DNA of 12,584 nt from Candidatus Pacearchaeota archaeon CG10_big_fil_rev_8_21_14_0_10_32_14 (GTDB lineage: Archaea; Nanobdellota; Nanobdellia; Pacearchaeales; GW2011-AR1): positions 1-12,584 of the forward strand of contig PFCY01000079.1 of NCBI GenBank assembly GCA_002763085.1, in the 5' to 3' direction. Each line of letters starts with the position of its first letter. The stretch's first letter is position 1. Below, in pieces: positions 6,385 to 12,536 of the stretch. The translations under genes and the position numbers were made by a program. Under the pieces are notes generated by a model. The model did no database searches. It saw nothing but the letters and a program-made list of their open reading frames with translations, and was not told the origin of the DNA.

Positions 6385-7380
6385 CTACTTCCACATAACT
6401 AAAACATCATCAGTCCTCTGCCTAGGTAGTATATCAAGTTCTTGCGCTTTTTTTCCTTTGTATTTTATTCCTGATTTAAACATTATTTCTCCTGTATAAG
6501 CAATCATTGCACCATTATCAACTAAAAGCGAATTTGGAACTGTGAAAAATTTTGCTCCTCTCTCTTTGCACATTATTTCACACATTTCGCGAAGTCGCGT
6601 GTTACATCCAACCCCGCCCCCAATCAATAATTCTTTTTTCCCCGTATGTGCAAGCGCTCTTTCAGAAACTTCAACAAGCATCGCAAAAACTATTTCTTGT
6701 AAAGAAAACGCCAAATCGTTCAAAGAATATTTTTCAGAATTTAATTTTTGTTTAAGGTTAGAAAAAATTCCTGATAAAGAAATATCCATTCCCTTAACGA
6801 CGTAAGGCAACTCAATATAATTTTTTCCTTCAAGCGCAAACTTTTCTATTTTAGGCCCTCCGGGAAATCCAATACCTGCTTCTCTCGCAAAAGAATCAAT
6901 AAAATTTCCAATTCCCATATCTAGAGTCTCTCCAAAAATTCTATATTTTCCCGACGAGTATGCAATGATTTGTGTATTCGCACCAGAAGCATAAAGTAAA
7001 ACGGGATCTTTCGCTCCAGTAAGTTTGCCGATTTCGAGATGTGCAACACAGTGATTGACAGGAACGAGAGGTTTGTTTAATTTCTTTGAAAGTTCTTTAG
7101 CAAACTCTTTTCCTTCTCGTAAACATGGCGCTAGTCCAGGACCTTGTGAAAAAGCAATAGCATCAATTTTATCTTCTTTTCCAAGTAAGCCAGCTTCATC
7201 AAGTGCTTCGTAATAAATTTTGTGTTTATTTCCCGCATGAAATTTTGCGACATCAATTGGGATCATCCCTCCAGACTCCGTCGTAAAAACTCTTTTCTTA
7301 TTAGAAATTATTTTTCTGTCTTTGACAATCCCAATACCAAAAGTATGTGCTGTTGATTCAATTCCTAAAATGGTTGACAT
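6385..7380 (-). CDS. kae1: Kae1, tRNA threonylcarbamoyladenosine (t6A) synthesis subunit
   Basis: Kae1 is the catalytic subunit of the KEOPS complex. It moves the threonylcarbamoyl group from TC-AMP to A37 of ANN-decoding tRNAs. The 331-residue length is typical of unfused archaeal Kae1. Visible signatures are MSTILGIESTAHTFGIGIV at the start, the glycine-rich SQGPGLAPCLREG at about 78–90, the metal-binding His110 and His114 in NHCVAHLE, YASGANTQ at 130–137, GGGVGCNTRL in the second half, and an aspartate in LLVDNGAMIAYTGE near 290. No Bud32 kinase domain is fused to the C-terminus. A TATA box overlapping the previous gene's stop supports this ATG as a leaderless start. Confidence 0.95.
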   Translation of the reverse strand: MSTILGIESTAHTFGIGIVKDRKIISNKKRVFTTESGGMIPIDVAKFHAGNKHKIYYEALDEAGLLGKEDKIDAIAFSQGPGLAPCLREGKEFAKELSKKLNKPLVPVNHCVAHLEIGKLTGAKDPVLLYASGANTQIIAYSSGKYRIFGETLDMGIGNFIDSFAREAGIGFPGGPKIEKFALEGKNYIELPYVVKGMDISLSGIFSNLKQKLNSEKYSLNDLAFSLQEIVFAMLVEVSERALAHTGKKELLIGGGVGCNTRLREMCEIMCKERGAKFFTVPNSLLVDNGAMIAYTGEIMFKSGIKYKGKKAQELDILPRQRTDDVLVMWK

Positions 7381-7401
7381 GAAAATTAAATGCAGAATGA
7401 A

Positions 7402-7411
7402 GTTATAAAAT
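7402..7411 (-). promoter_or_regulatory. TATA box for kae1
   Basis: The minus strand reads TTTTATAACT, centred about 26 nt before the Kae1 ATG at 7380. It touches the stop codon of the DUF2207 gene, so the two genes need not be co-transcribed. Confidence 0.45.
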
Positions 7412-9087
7412 TATCTTCCTCCCCCGCCCCCGCCGCCTCCACCTCCGCCTCCACCTCCGCCACCAGCTCCAAACCCTCCGCTACCTCCAAACCCCCCACT
7501 TGCTCCTGAACTTGAAGAAAAATTGCCGATGGAGGAATATGTTCCAACTCCAAGATTATATTGTTCGTCCGTAATCAATCCTTCGTTTTTTAATCTCTTA
7601 AGTATCCTCTTGCTCACCCCGAGTGCTGTCGCATAAATGAGATAATCATTCCATATTATAACTCCTTTTGCTTCAGATGCTCTCATCGAATATGAATTTT
7701 TCAAAAATCTTCTAAATGATTTCCATGAATAATATTCTGGTAAAATTTTATCTTTTAATTTATTTTCTGAAAGTATATATTTATTATATCTAATATAAAA
7801 ATTCAAAATAAAGATTATTATAATTATAGCTATAATTGGAAATAGTGAACCAAAGATGTTATTAATTAATCCAATAATCGTGATCGAAATTATGAAACTA
7901 AAGATAATGAGTACAAATCCAAAATAATTCATTCTATAATTATCTTTTATTAAATGCTTAATGGATCTTCTAACTCCGCGTCCAGCCGAGCTAACTTTAC
8001 TCTTTTGATATTGAGATAATTTTGGTTTTAGTTTATAAAATTGATCTTCTGACTTTTGAGATTTCATTAGAAGTTTCAAGATGTTCAATATTTTTTTCTC
8101 AATTTCATCTAAACCTTTAACCTCTTGTACTATTTTATAATATGATACTTTCTTATCTCCATACCATCTTCTTTCTCTCTCAGTTTTTAGATCAATAATT
8201 CCCCTTCTATAAAAATCAAGTAAAGTGGAAGATATCGCATTTTGATAATTCCCTTCAAATATTGCAGCGACCTCCCAAGGTTTCCTTTTGTTGGGAAAAC
8301 GACTTAGCTCACGAGGAATTCCATATCTTGACACTTCAATAAAATGATTAATTGTTAATAAAATCACCAATAAGATAATTATGATAAAAATAAATATTGC
8401 ATAATCAAAATTTTTCTTCTGAAAATCTAATTTATTGACGCGATAAATCTCATAATTAGAAGTATCACCCTCGTAGGGAACATAAATAATAACTTTATCA
8501 AAATAATAATAAGTATCTTCATACAGACCCCCATTAACAAAGAAATTTTTTTTAATCTTTAGTGTTGGATGTTGATCCCCAAAATAAGGTACAAACTTGT
8601 AATAATATTTCCCTTGGAATTCAAATAATCCTGGATACTCTTGAAAATAATTAACATCAATAGAATACACTTCATTTTTCTCAAATCCATAATAATCTCC
8701 GTATGTGCATCCATATTCATTGTTTTCAGTGTACGGTTCGCAGGAATTAGTATAGTTATTAGTCTCAAAATTTAAACAATTTCCCACAAGATTTTTCGCA
8801 TAAGGACGACCTGCGGAGCAATTAATACTCCTAATCATTGAAGATTCAGTCCCCTGAATAGTATAAGAATCAAGAATACTTCCAAGATATCTATAAAGAG
8901 TGTGATAGGGTTTATCGGGTTTATAGAGTAACGATTCATGGACTTCATTTCCGTTAATTGTTAATTTAGACGAATAAAAATTAAATTCATTATTGGGAAA
9001 ATAATCCATCAAAACAAAAAATATAAAATAAAAAATCAGTAGAAATAAAATAGTATAGACTGACGTCTTAATTGAACTCTTTTTCAT
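7411..9087 (-). CDS. DUF2207 membrane protein with polyglycine tail
   Basis: The 558-residue protein has the DUF2207 layout: a membrane segment or signal anchor (about 11–27), an extracytoplasmic domain (30–227), a second membrane segment (229–249), a cytoplasmic part, and two more membrane segments (388–409 and 414–432). The outer domain carries four cysteines (90, 104, 116, 127), probably two disulfides. The family's WKSFRRFL and YLIYATALGV stretches lie at 455–491. The C-terminus is glycine/serine-rich and ends in 16 consecutive glycines and an arginine. Bacterial and archaeal DUF2207 proteins often have such tails; their function is unknown. The gene is AT-rich except for the GC-rich tail. 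Confidence 0.85.
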   Translation of the reverse strand: MKKSSIKTSVYTILFLLIFYFIFFVLMDYFPNNEFNFYSSKLTINGNEVHESLLYKPDKPYHTLYRYLGSILDSYTIQGTESSMIRSINCSAGRPYAKNLVGNCLNFETNNYTNSCEPYTENNEYGCTYGDYYGFEKNEVYSIDVNYFQEYPGLFEFQGKYYYKFVPYFGDQHPTLKIKKNFFVNGGLYEDTYYYFDKVIIYVPYEGDTSNYEIYRVNKLDFQKKNFDYAIFIFIIIILLVILLTINHFIEVSRYGIPRELSRFPNKRKPWEVAAIFEGNYQNAISSTLLDFYRRGIIDLKTERERRWYGDKKVSYYKIVQEVKGLDEIEKKILNILKLLMKSQKSEDQFYKLKPKLSQYQKSKVSSAGRGVRRSIKHLIKDNYRMNYFGFVLIIFSFIISITIIGLINNIFGSLFPIIAIIIIIFILNFYIRYNKYILSENKLKDKILPEYYSWKSFRRFLKNSYSMRASEAKGVIIWNDYLIYATALGVSKRILKRLKNEGLITDEQYNLGVGTYSSIGNFSSSSGASGGFGGSGGFGAGGGGGGGGGGGGGGGGR

Positions 9088-9109
9088 TGATATAAGAACA
9101 AGTCATCAC

Positions 9110-9118
9110 TTTTAAAAG
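9110..9118 (-). promoter_or_regulatory. TATA box for the DUF2207 gene
   Basis: The minus strand reads CTTTTAAAA, centred about 27 nt before the ATG at 9087. No Shine-Dalgarno follows. Confidence 0.4.
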
Positions 9119-9135
9119 TAACTCTCACCAATAAT

Positions 9136-9202
9136 AAATAAAAAACAAGTACAAAAATAAAACAGAATCAAATAATAAAAAAAGGATAAAATAAAAAATT
9201 AG
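9136..9202 (-). terminator. U-rich terminator after the 46-residue protein gene
   Basis: Just past the stop codon at 9210, the minus strand runs through repeated T tracts, including runs of six and seven T. Archaeal RNA polymerase terminates on such U-rich stretches without a hairpin. The rest of 9088–9209 holds only the DUF2207 promoter. Confidence 0.45.
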
Positions 9203-9209
9203 AGGTTAC

Positions 9210-9350
9210 TTACTTCTTTTTCTTTTTAGCAGCTTTCTTCTTTTTGCCGCCTCTAGCCATTTTAGCTTCACATACGTTTCCTTTTCCGTCAACATAGTAA
9301 AGGTATCCAGGCTTTCTCTTGATTGCATTCTTAACAAGAATTGTTCCCAT
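9210..9350 (-). CDS. 46-residue lysine-rich small protein
   Basis: This very short gene is supported by the best Shine-Dalgarno in the window: AAAGGAGG ends 7 nt before the ATG. The product starts MGTILVKNAIKRKPGYLYYV, continues with DGKGNVCEAKMARGG, and ends in a tail where 10 of the last 12 residues are lysine. The pattern KRKPGYLYYVDGKGNVCEAKMARGG is familiar to me from small uncharacterised proteins of Pacearchaeota/Woesearchaeota. One lone cysteine is present. The tail suggests binding to DNA or RNA, by charge only. Good ribosome binding and its own promoter and terminator suggest high expression as a single-gene transcript. Confidence 0.8.
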   Translation of the reverse strand: MGTILVKNAIKRKPGYLYYVDGKGNVCEAKMARGGKKKKAAKKKKK

Positions 9351-9357
9351 TTTTCGT

Positions 9358-9365
9358 CCTCCTTT
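9358..9365 (-). promoter_or_regulatory. Strong Shine-Dalgarno of the 46-residue protein gene
   Basis: The minus strand reads AAAGGAGG, with 7 nt to the ATG at 9350. This is unusual here, since most genes of the window have no Shine-Dalgarno and look leaderless. A TATA-like TTTAAAAA at 9397–9405 would give a leader of roughly 25 nt. Confidence 0.7.
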
Positions 9366-9399
9366 TTAAATTCATAATTATACTAATTCAAACTTCTTT

Positions 9400-9747
9400 T
9401 TAAATCTTTTCTTCGTCGATGAGTTTTACAAAACTGCCCAATTTTTTGCTTATTGGGACCTCTATTACTCTAGAAAACGATTTTACCGTCGATTTTGGAA
9501 CTATTTTTAATTCCCAAATCCCGCATTTTTTCCAATCAAGAACATTATTTTCTTCATCAAGCCATAAAATGTAAAATGGAAAAAAACAAAACAGCGAATG
9601 AAAAATAACTCTTTTAGGTTTGTTGAATTCAAACAGCAGAATTTCTGCTTTTTCTCTTCGAGAAAACATCAAACCCCTAAATTTTCCAAAAATAGATAAT
9701 TTTTTAACCGGAATTTCAAATTCTTTTTTATTCAAGTATATCATCAT
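9400..9747 (-). CDS. DUF192 family protein
   Basis: The 115-residue protein matches DUF192 (COG1430): FRGLMFSRREKAEILLFEF, then IFHSLFCFFPFYILWLD, a charged turn, and a late VIEVPISK in place of the usual ALE–PAG–E–G. The family is small, beta-rich and of unknown function, in bacteria often exported. No signal peptide is seen here, so this copy is probably cytoplasmic. Its ATG overlaps the preceding DUF167-like gene by 4 nt (ATGA), indicating coupled translation and a two-gene operon. Confidence 0.75.
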   Translation of the reverse strand: MMIYLNKKEFEIPVKKLSIFGKFRGLMFSRREKAEILLFEFNKPKRVIFHSLFCFFPFYILWLDEENNVLDWKKCGIWELKIVPKSTVKSFSRVIEVPISKKLGSFVKLIDEEKI

Positions 9748-9977
9748 CTCTCAATTCTTAGAGTTTTATCATTATCTCCCAATCCAGAAAAAATTTGAAT
9801 TTTTGATGCAGGAACTCCGAGATAGTGTGAGAACATTTCTTTAAGCTCGGTTATTATCTGTGTTTGTTCTTTAGATGTGACTTTTACAAGATATCTATCA
9901 TTTCCAAAATTTTCAATCTTGCTTTCCTGACATCCCGGTTTTATCCTAAGTGTTGCAGTATTTCTTAAAAGTGCCAT
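9744..9977 (-). CDS. Degenerate DUF167 (YggU-like) protein
   Basis: This 77-residue protein aligns with DUF167 at both ends: an N-terminal strand with IKPGCQESKIE in place of the usual V.PNA.rs.I, and a C-terminal YLGVPASKIQIFSGL..NDKTLRIE. The middle PPVDGKANEAL segment, the family's best-conserved motif and present in the second copy at 11382–11603, is replaced by KVTSKEQTQIITEL. It may be a divergent paralogue with altered function; the family's role is unknown. A TATA-like box at 9997–10008 supports the ATG as a leaderless start. It leads the DUF167–DUF192 pair. Confidence 0.65.
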   Translation of the reverse strand: MALLRNTATLRIKPGCQESKIENFGNDRYLVKVTSKEQTQIITELKEMFSHYLGVPASKIQIFSGLGDNDKTLRIER

Positions 9978-9996
9978 ATATATCTATAAATTTATG

Positions 9997-10008
9997 ATTT
10001 AAAAATAT
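9997..10008 (-). promoter_or_regulatory. TATA box for the DUF167–DUF192 pair
   Basis: The minus strand reads TATTTTTAAATC, centred about 26 nt before the ATG at 9977. No Shine-Dalgarno follows. Confidence 0.4.
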
Positions 10009-10050
10009 GATTATATTCATTTGTTTAAAGTAGATGTCTAACATCAACAA

Positions 10051-10063
10051 TTTTTTTAAACTT
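10051..10063 (+). promoter_or_regulatory. TATA box that decides the start of the DUF84 NTPase
   Basis: TTTTTTTAAACTT is centred about 25 nt ahead of the ATG at 10082. Placing the transcript start at 10082 rules in that ATG over an in-frame GTG at 10076. Confidence 0.45.
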
Positions 10064-10081
10064 ATACTATGTTAAGTGAGC

Positions 10082-10615
10082 ATGATAATACATGTAGCAT
10101 CGATTAATCCGGTAAAAGTCGAGGCTGTTAAAGAAGTTTTAAGAGAATACACCATGTTTTCAATATATGAAGTTATTGGTGTTGAAACAGATTCTGGAGT
10201 TTCTCCACAACCAAAATCATTAGAAGAAACTATCCAAGGAGCGATAAATAGGGCTGGAGCCGTCTTTAATACTTGTGATTATAGTTTTGGGATAGAGAGC
10301 GGGCTTATGGCCGTTTCACAATCAAAAACAGGAAAAATGGATTTTTGTGCATGTGCGATTTATGATGGAAAAGAATTTCACCTAGGTTTATCATGTGCTT
10401 TTGAATTTCCTATTAAAGTGACAAGTTTGATTCATAAAGAAGGTATTGATGCTAATGAAGCGTTTTACAGATGTGGTTTAACTAGCGACAGAAAAATCGG
10501 ATCCTCTCAAGGTGCAATCGGGCTTTTAACAAAAGGCAGAATTTCAAGAAAAGAGTATACTAGCCAATCCATAAGAATGGCTTTAATTCATTTAGAAAAC
10601 AAAGATTTATACTGA
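10082..10615 (+). CDS. Inosine/xanthosine triphosphatase (DUF84, YjjX-like)
   Basis: The 177-residue enzyme belongs to the DUF84 (YjjX) family, which hydrolyses non-canonical purine triphosphates such as ITP and XTP and so keeps deaminated bases out of nucleic acids. Visible signatures are ASINPVKVEAVKEVL at the start (nucleotide loop), SGVSPQPKSLEETIQGAINRA, FGIESGLM with the conserved Glu, FCACAIYDG, and IGLLTKGRISRKEYTSQSIRMAL near the end. Length is normal for the family. A GTG six nucleotides upstream would add two residues; the ATG is preferred from its distance to the TATA box. It converges on the metalloprotease gene with a 2-nt gap. Confidence 0.9.
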   Translation: MIIHVASINPVKVEAVKEVLREYTMFSIYEVIGVETDSGVSPQPKSLEETIQGAINRAGAVFNTCDYSFGIESGLMAVSQSKTGKMDFCACAIYDGKEFHLGLSCAFEFPIKVTSLIHKEGIDANEAFYRCGLTSDRKIGSSQGAIGLLTKGRISRKEYTSQSIRMALIHLENKDLY

Positions 10616-10617
10616 CC

Positions 10618-11016
10618 TCATTTCCAACTTTTTGATAAGTTTGTTTGACTATCTTTATGAGATTGATATGTCTTATAAAATAAATTTATATTTTTCTCGC
10701 AGACAAAATCATGATGTCTGAATCCTCCGCCAAATGTTTTTGGTATATGCATAAGTTCGTGAATTATAGTTTTGTCCTGTTCTTCTTCATTTAATTTATC
10801 AAACCTCGGACATAAAAATTCAAGCGCGTAATGTGCTTTAACGCCGACGGCAAGTTGCATAAGTTTTCCGAGTGCATGACATCTTGCATAAACATCTCGA
10901 GTGGAACTTCCATAACTTCTAAAACACTTTACCCTATCAACTTTTACATGAGGAAATAAAACTCTAGAAAAATCTTCCATCTTTTTTTGTATGTCTGGTG
11001 ATTCAATATATTTCAT
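10618..11016 (-). CDS. Putative zinc metallopeptidase (PhageMetallopep-like)
   Basis: This 132-residue protein carries HELMHIPKTFGGGFRHH. That is a zinc site with His86, Glu87 and His90 (HExxH) and a third histidine at 101 or 102. The HIP.TF.G..R.H pattern is that of the small PhageMetallopep family shared by archaea and phages; substrates are unknown. An earlier basic part includes RSYGSSTRDVYARCHALG. There is no signal peptide or membrane segment, so it is probably cytoplasmic. It is the last gene of the run DUF167–ASCH–metallopeptidase, 26 nt after the restored ASCH stop. No Shine-Dalgarno is visible. Confidence 0.75.
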   Translation of the reverse strand: MKYIESPDIQKKMEDFSRVLFPHVKVDRVKCFRSYGSSTRDVYARCHALGKLMQLAVGVKAHYALEFLCPRFDKLNEEEQDKTIIHELMHIPKTFGGGFRHHDFVCEKNINLFYKTYQSHKDSQTNLSKSWK

Positions 11017-11042
11017 TTTTTATATTCCCAAAAATTTAATTT

Positions 11043-11380
11043 TCATTTTGCTGGAATTGGCTTAACTTTTTTCACATTTTTTAAAACAAAACCATAATTT
11101 CCGTATTGCGAAGAAGCCAAGTGCAAGACCTTATCTTTACGATGTTCATTCTTATTATTAATTTTTTTACTGAAGTAATCTCAGCCTTCCCCACAATACA
11201 TCCTAAAGGCAAATCTTCTTTTTTGTACCCGAATTTTCTTAACGCTTTTATATCGGGAATTTTTGAAGCATGAATATAAAATTCTCCTCGATAATTTGTA
11301 TTCCATTTCCTAAGTTCTATTTTCTTTTTTCCACAAATTATTAGTTCTGCGTACGGTTGTTTTAAAGATAGTGCTTTCAT
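11043..11380 (-). pseudogene. ASCH-domain protein, frameshifted at a 7-A run
   Basis: The first part is a clear ASCH domain, a PUA-like fold that binds RNA or modified nucleosides: MKALSLKQPYAELI, then GKKKIELRKW with the family's G.K..E.R motif, and YIHASKI. The ATG at 11380 is used because the DUF167 stop lies 1 nt upstream and ASCH proteins typically start MKAL. After GKAEITSVKK the frame breaks at seven A residues (11162–11168, minus). In-frame reading gives unrelated sequence ending at 11081. Shifting back by one base gives INNKNEHRKDKVLHLASSQ and ends in VKPIPAK at 11043, a normal 112-residue ASCH protein. This could be a sequencing error, a mutation, or programmed slippage. Confidence 0.7.
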
Positions 11381-11381
11381 T

Positions 11382-11603
11382 TTATTCCAAAATCTCAACT
11401 CTTTTGATTCTCGACGTCATTCCGCTTTTTATTTTTACTTCTTTAGCTTTAAAAAATTTCTTTAGAACTTTGCATAATTCTTCATTCGCTTTTCCATCTA
11501 TTGGTTTAGTAGAAATCCAAACTTCATAATCGTTCTCAGTGTCGCCGATTTTAACAATTTTCTCTTGAGATGACGATGGATGTAATTTTATATTGATTAT
11601 CAT
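11382..11603 (-). CDS. DUF167 (YggU-like) protein
   Basis: The 73-residue protein has the complete DUF167 pattern: IKLHPSSSQEKI at the start, STKPIDGKANEELCKVLKKFF (the family's P.dGkANe.L motif) in the middle, and VKIKSGMTSRIKRVEI at the end. Length is normal for the family, whose function is unknown. Its stop is 1 nt before the ASCH ATG, so the two are probably translated together, followed by the metallopeptidase. A second, degenerate copy lies at 9744–9977. Confidence 0.85.
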   Translation of the reverse strand: MIINIKLHPSSSQEKIVKIGDTENDYEVWISTKPIDGKANEELCKVLKKFFKAKEVKIKSGMTSRIKRVEILE

Positions 11604-11741
11604 TTTATATATTATTGCTTTGGGCTTAATTATTATTCATGAATTGTTTTTATATTTAGGATTTCTGTTATCCCCATTAAAAAAGAGCGAAGAAATGTGA
11701 CGTATGTCCATTTCGTAGCTACATATTCTCTGCATTGTAAT
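11604..11741 (+). other. Non-coding gap with an orphan TATA box
   Basis: No gene fits this 138-nt gap. On the plus strand, TTTTTATATTTAGG at 11647–11660 looks like a TATA box with no reading frame after it. About 25 nt downstream begins GC-richer sequence with short inverted repeats: GAAATG with CATTTC, TATGT with ACATA, and the palindrome GTAGCTAC at 11715–11722. A small RNA is possible. C/D guide boxes and tRNA features are absent, so no class can be given. Confidence 0.2.
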
Positions 11742-12143
11742 TCAAGTCAAATCGGCTACAGAATTTAAAATGATCATACATCCGCACTTATCCAAAATCT
11801 CTTTTTCTTCTTTACTTGACCCTACCCCAATAAAATTAACCCCAAACTTTTTTGCAATTATCATATCGTTTTCTTTTCCAACCATAACCATCATTTCAGG
11901 ATTTGTATTAAAATAACTAGCAACTTCTTCAAAATTTATCATTACTGACTCAGAAGAAGGGATATACTCAAAATAATCATGAAGTTCATTCTTTGTCAAA
12001 AAATCTTCAATAGATTTTTGACCTTTATCAGATATTAAAAGCATTCTATATCTTTTATTAAACAACAAAGGAATTATATCATTAAAATCAGTGCTATAAA
12101 CAACGTTTCCATCAACATTAAAGATTATAACTTTCGACCTCAT
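11742..12143 (-). CDS. HAD-like protein with lost catalytic residues
   Basis: The 133-residue protein follows the haloacid dehalogenase (HAD) fold. Motif I is FNVDGNVV at residues 8–15, motif II is around LLISDKGQ, and motif IV is around MVMVGKENDMIIAKKFGVNFIGV. In active HADs, motif I is DxDGT; here the nucleophile Asp is Asn9 and Thr is Asn13. Motif IV has Lys where the metal-binding Asp of VGD should be. There is no clear cap domain and no motif III lysine. It is therefore probably a pseudo-enzyme, possibly a binding or regulatory protein, unless the alignment hides a shifted site. It is an intact single gene with a TATA-like sequence ahead of the ATG. Confidence 0.65.
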   Translation of the reverse strand: MRSKVIIFNVDGNVVYSTDFNDIIPLLFNKRYRMLLISDKGQKSIEDFLTKNELHDYFEYIPSSESVMINFEEVASYFNTNPEMMVMVGKENDMIIAKKFGVNFIGVGSSKEEKEILDKCGCMIILNSVADLT

Positions 12144-12214
12144 TTTTTAAAATGTGATTTACTCACAAAATATTACTTGGAAATAACCTTTATAATTTTA
12201 TCTAGTCAAAAGAA

Positions 12215-12361
12215 TTATCTCTCCCAAGGTTTCTTATATTTCCTTCCCGGTTTATTATAGATTTCTCTTTCTGTTTTTCCTGCAATATATTTTCCTGTTT
12301 TTCTATTGTATAATCCATGTTGTGTTAATTTGAGACCTTTTGTTCTTGCAATTATTCTTAA
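12215..12361 (-). pseudogene. polX: C-terminal remnant of a family X DNA polymerase
   Basis: Forty-eight codons read LRIIARTKGLKLTQHGLYNR, then KTGKYIAGKTEREIYNKPGR, then KYKKPWER and a stop. This is the end of a PolX-type repair polymerase: the LKL..YGL[FY] strand, the T..EIY helix and the terminal P.R. The catalytic palm, with its aspartates, should lie upstream, but an in-frame TAG follows immediately at 12362–12364 and no coding sequence continues beyond. The break coincides with TTAAC (12358–12362) and the start of a hairpin-rich segment, which indicates disruption by a mobile element. The codon before the break would have ended in G, consistent with an uninterrupted ancestral frame. The last residues (LGxxYxPPExR in homologues) are already eroded. 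Confidence 0.65.
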
Positions 12362-12362
12362 C
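12358..12362 (+). other. TTAAC at the polX break, probable transposon target
   Basis: TTAAC stands exactly where the polymerase frame stops. IS605-group elements insert just 3' of a TTTAA(C)- or TTAC-like target and create no duplication. That rule predicts the element's left end to begin at 12363, with tnpA reading rightward, as observed. Confidence 0.35.
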
Positions 12363-12505
12363 TAAAAAGAAATCTCCATCTTTCAAGATGTGGGGAGTTT
12401 CTTCCCCCAAATTATTTATTTCTCGATTGATTATAAAAATGGGCTAGTTTCTAGCCAATTGAAAGTCTAACCTAGTTGAAACTTTCTAAAACTAAATAAA
12501 CTTTT

Positions 12506-12524
12506 GCATTCGCTTAGCGAATGC
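12506..12524 (+). repeat. Perfect 8-bp hairpin just before the presumed tnpA start
   Basis: GCATTCGC, a TTA loop and GCGAATGC form the most stable hairpin of the segment. It ends 12 nt before the ATG at 12537, where a Shine-Dalgarno would lie. None is seen, so it may limit ribosome access, as known for IS200 tnpA leaders. Confidence 0.55.
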
Positions 12525-12536
12525 TATAAAGAAAAA

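Noticed and set aside
6347..6394. Upstream extension giving the gene after Kae1 a hydrophobic N-terminus
   Set aside because: The TATA box lies inside this extension, so the transcript would not contain it; it would also overlap Kae1.
6542..6805. Two plus-strand frames opposite Kae1
   Set aside because: Complement frames of a conserved gene, overlapping each other, without promoters.
8559..8768. Minus-strand frame inside the DUF2207 gene
   Set aside because: Out-of-frame overlap with the well-supported membrane protein; no independent signals.
12363..12500. Hairpin segment as the 3' end and omega RNA of a TnpB element reading left
   Set aside because: No TnpB coding sequence borders it on the left, where the polX remnant lies; a rightward tnpA start and the TTAAC junction fit a left end better. 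It is not fully excluded without the flanking sequence.
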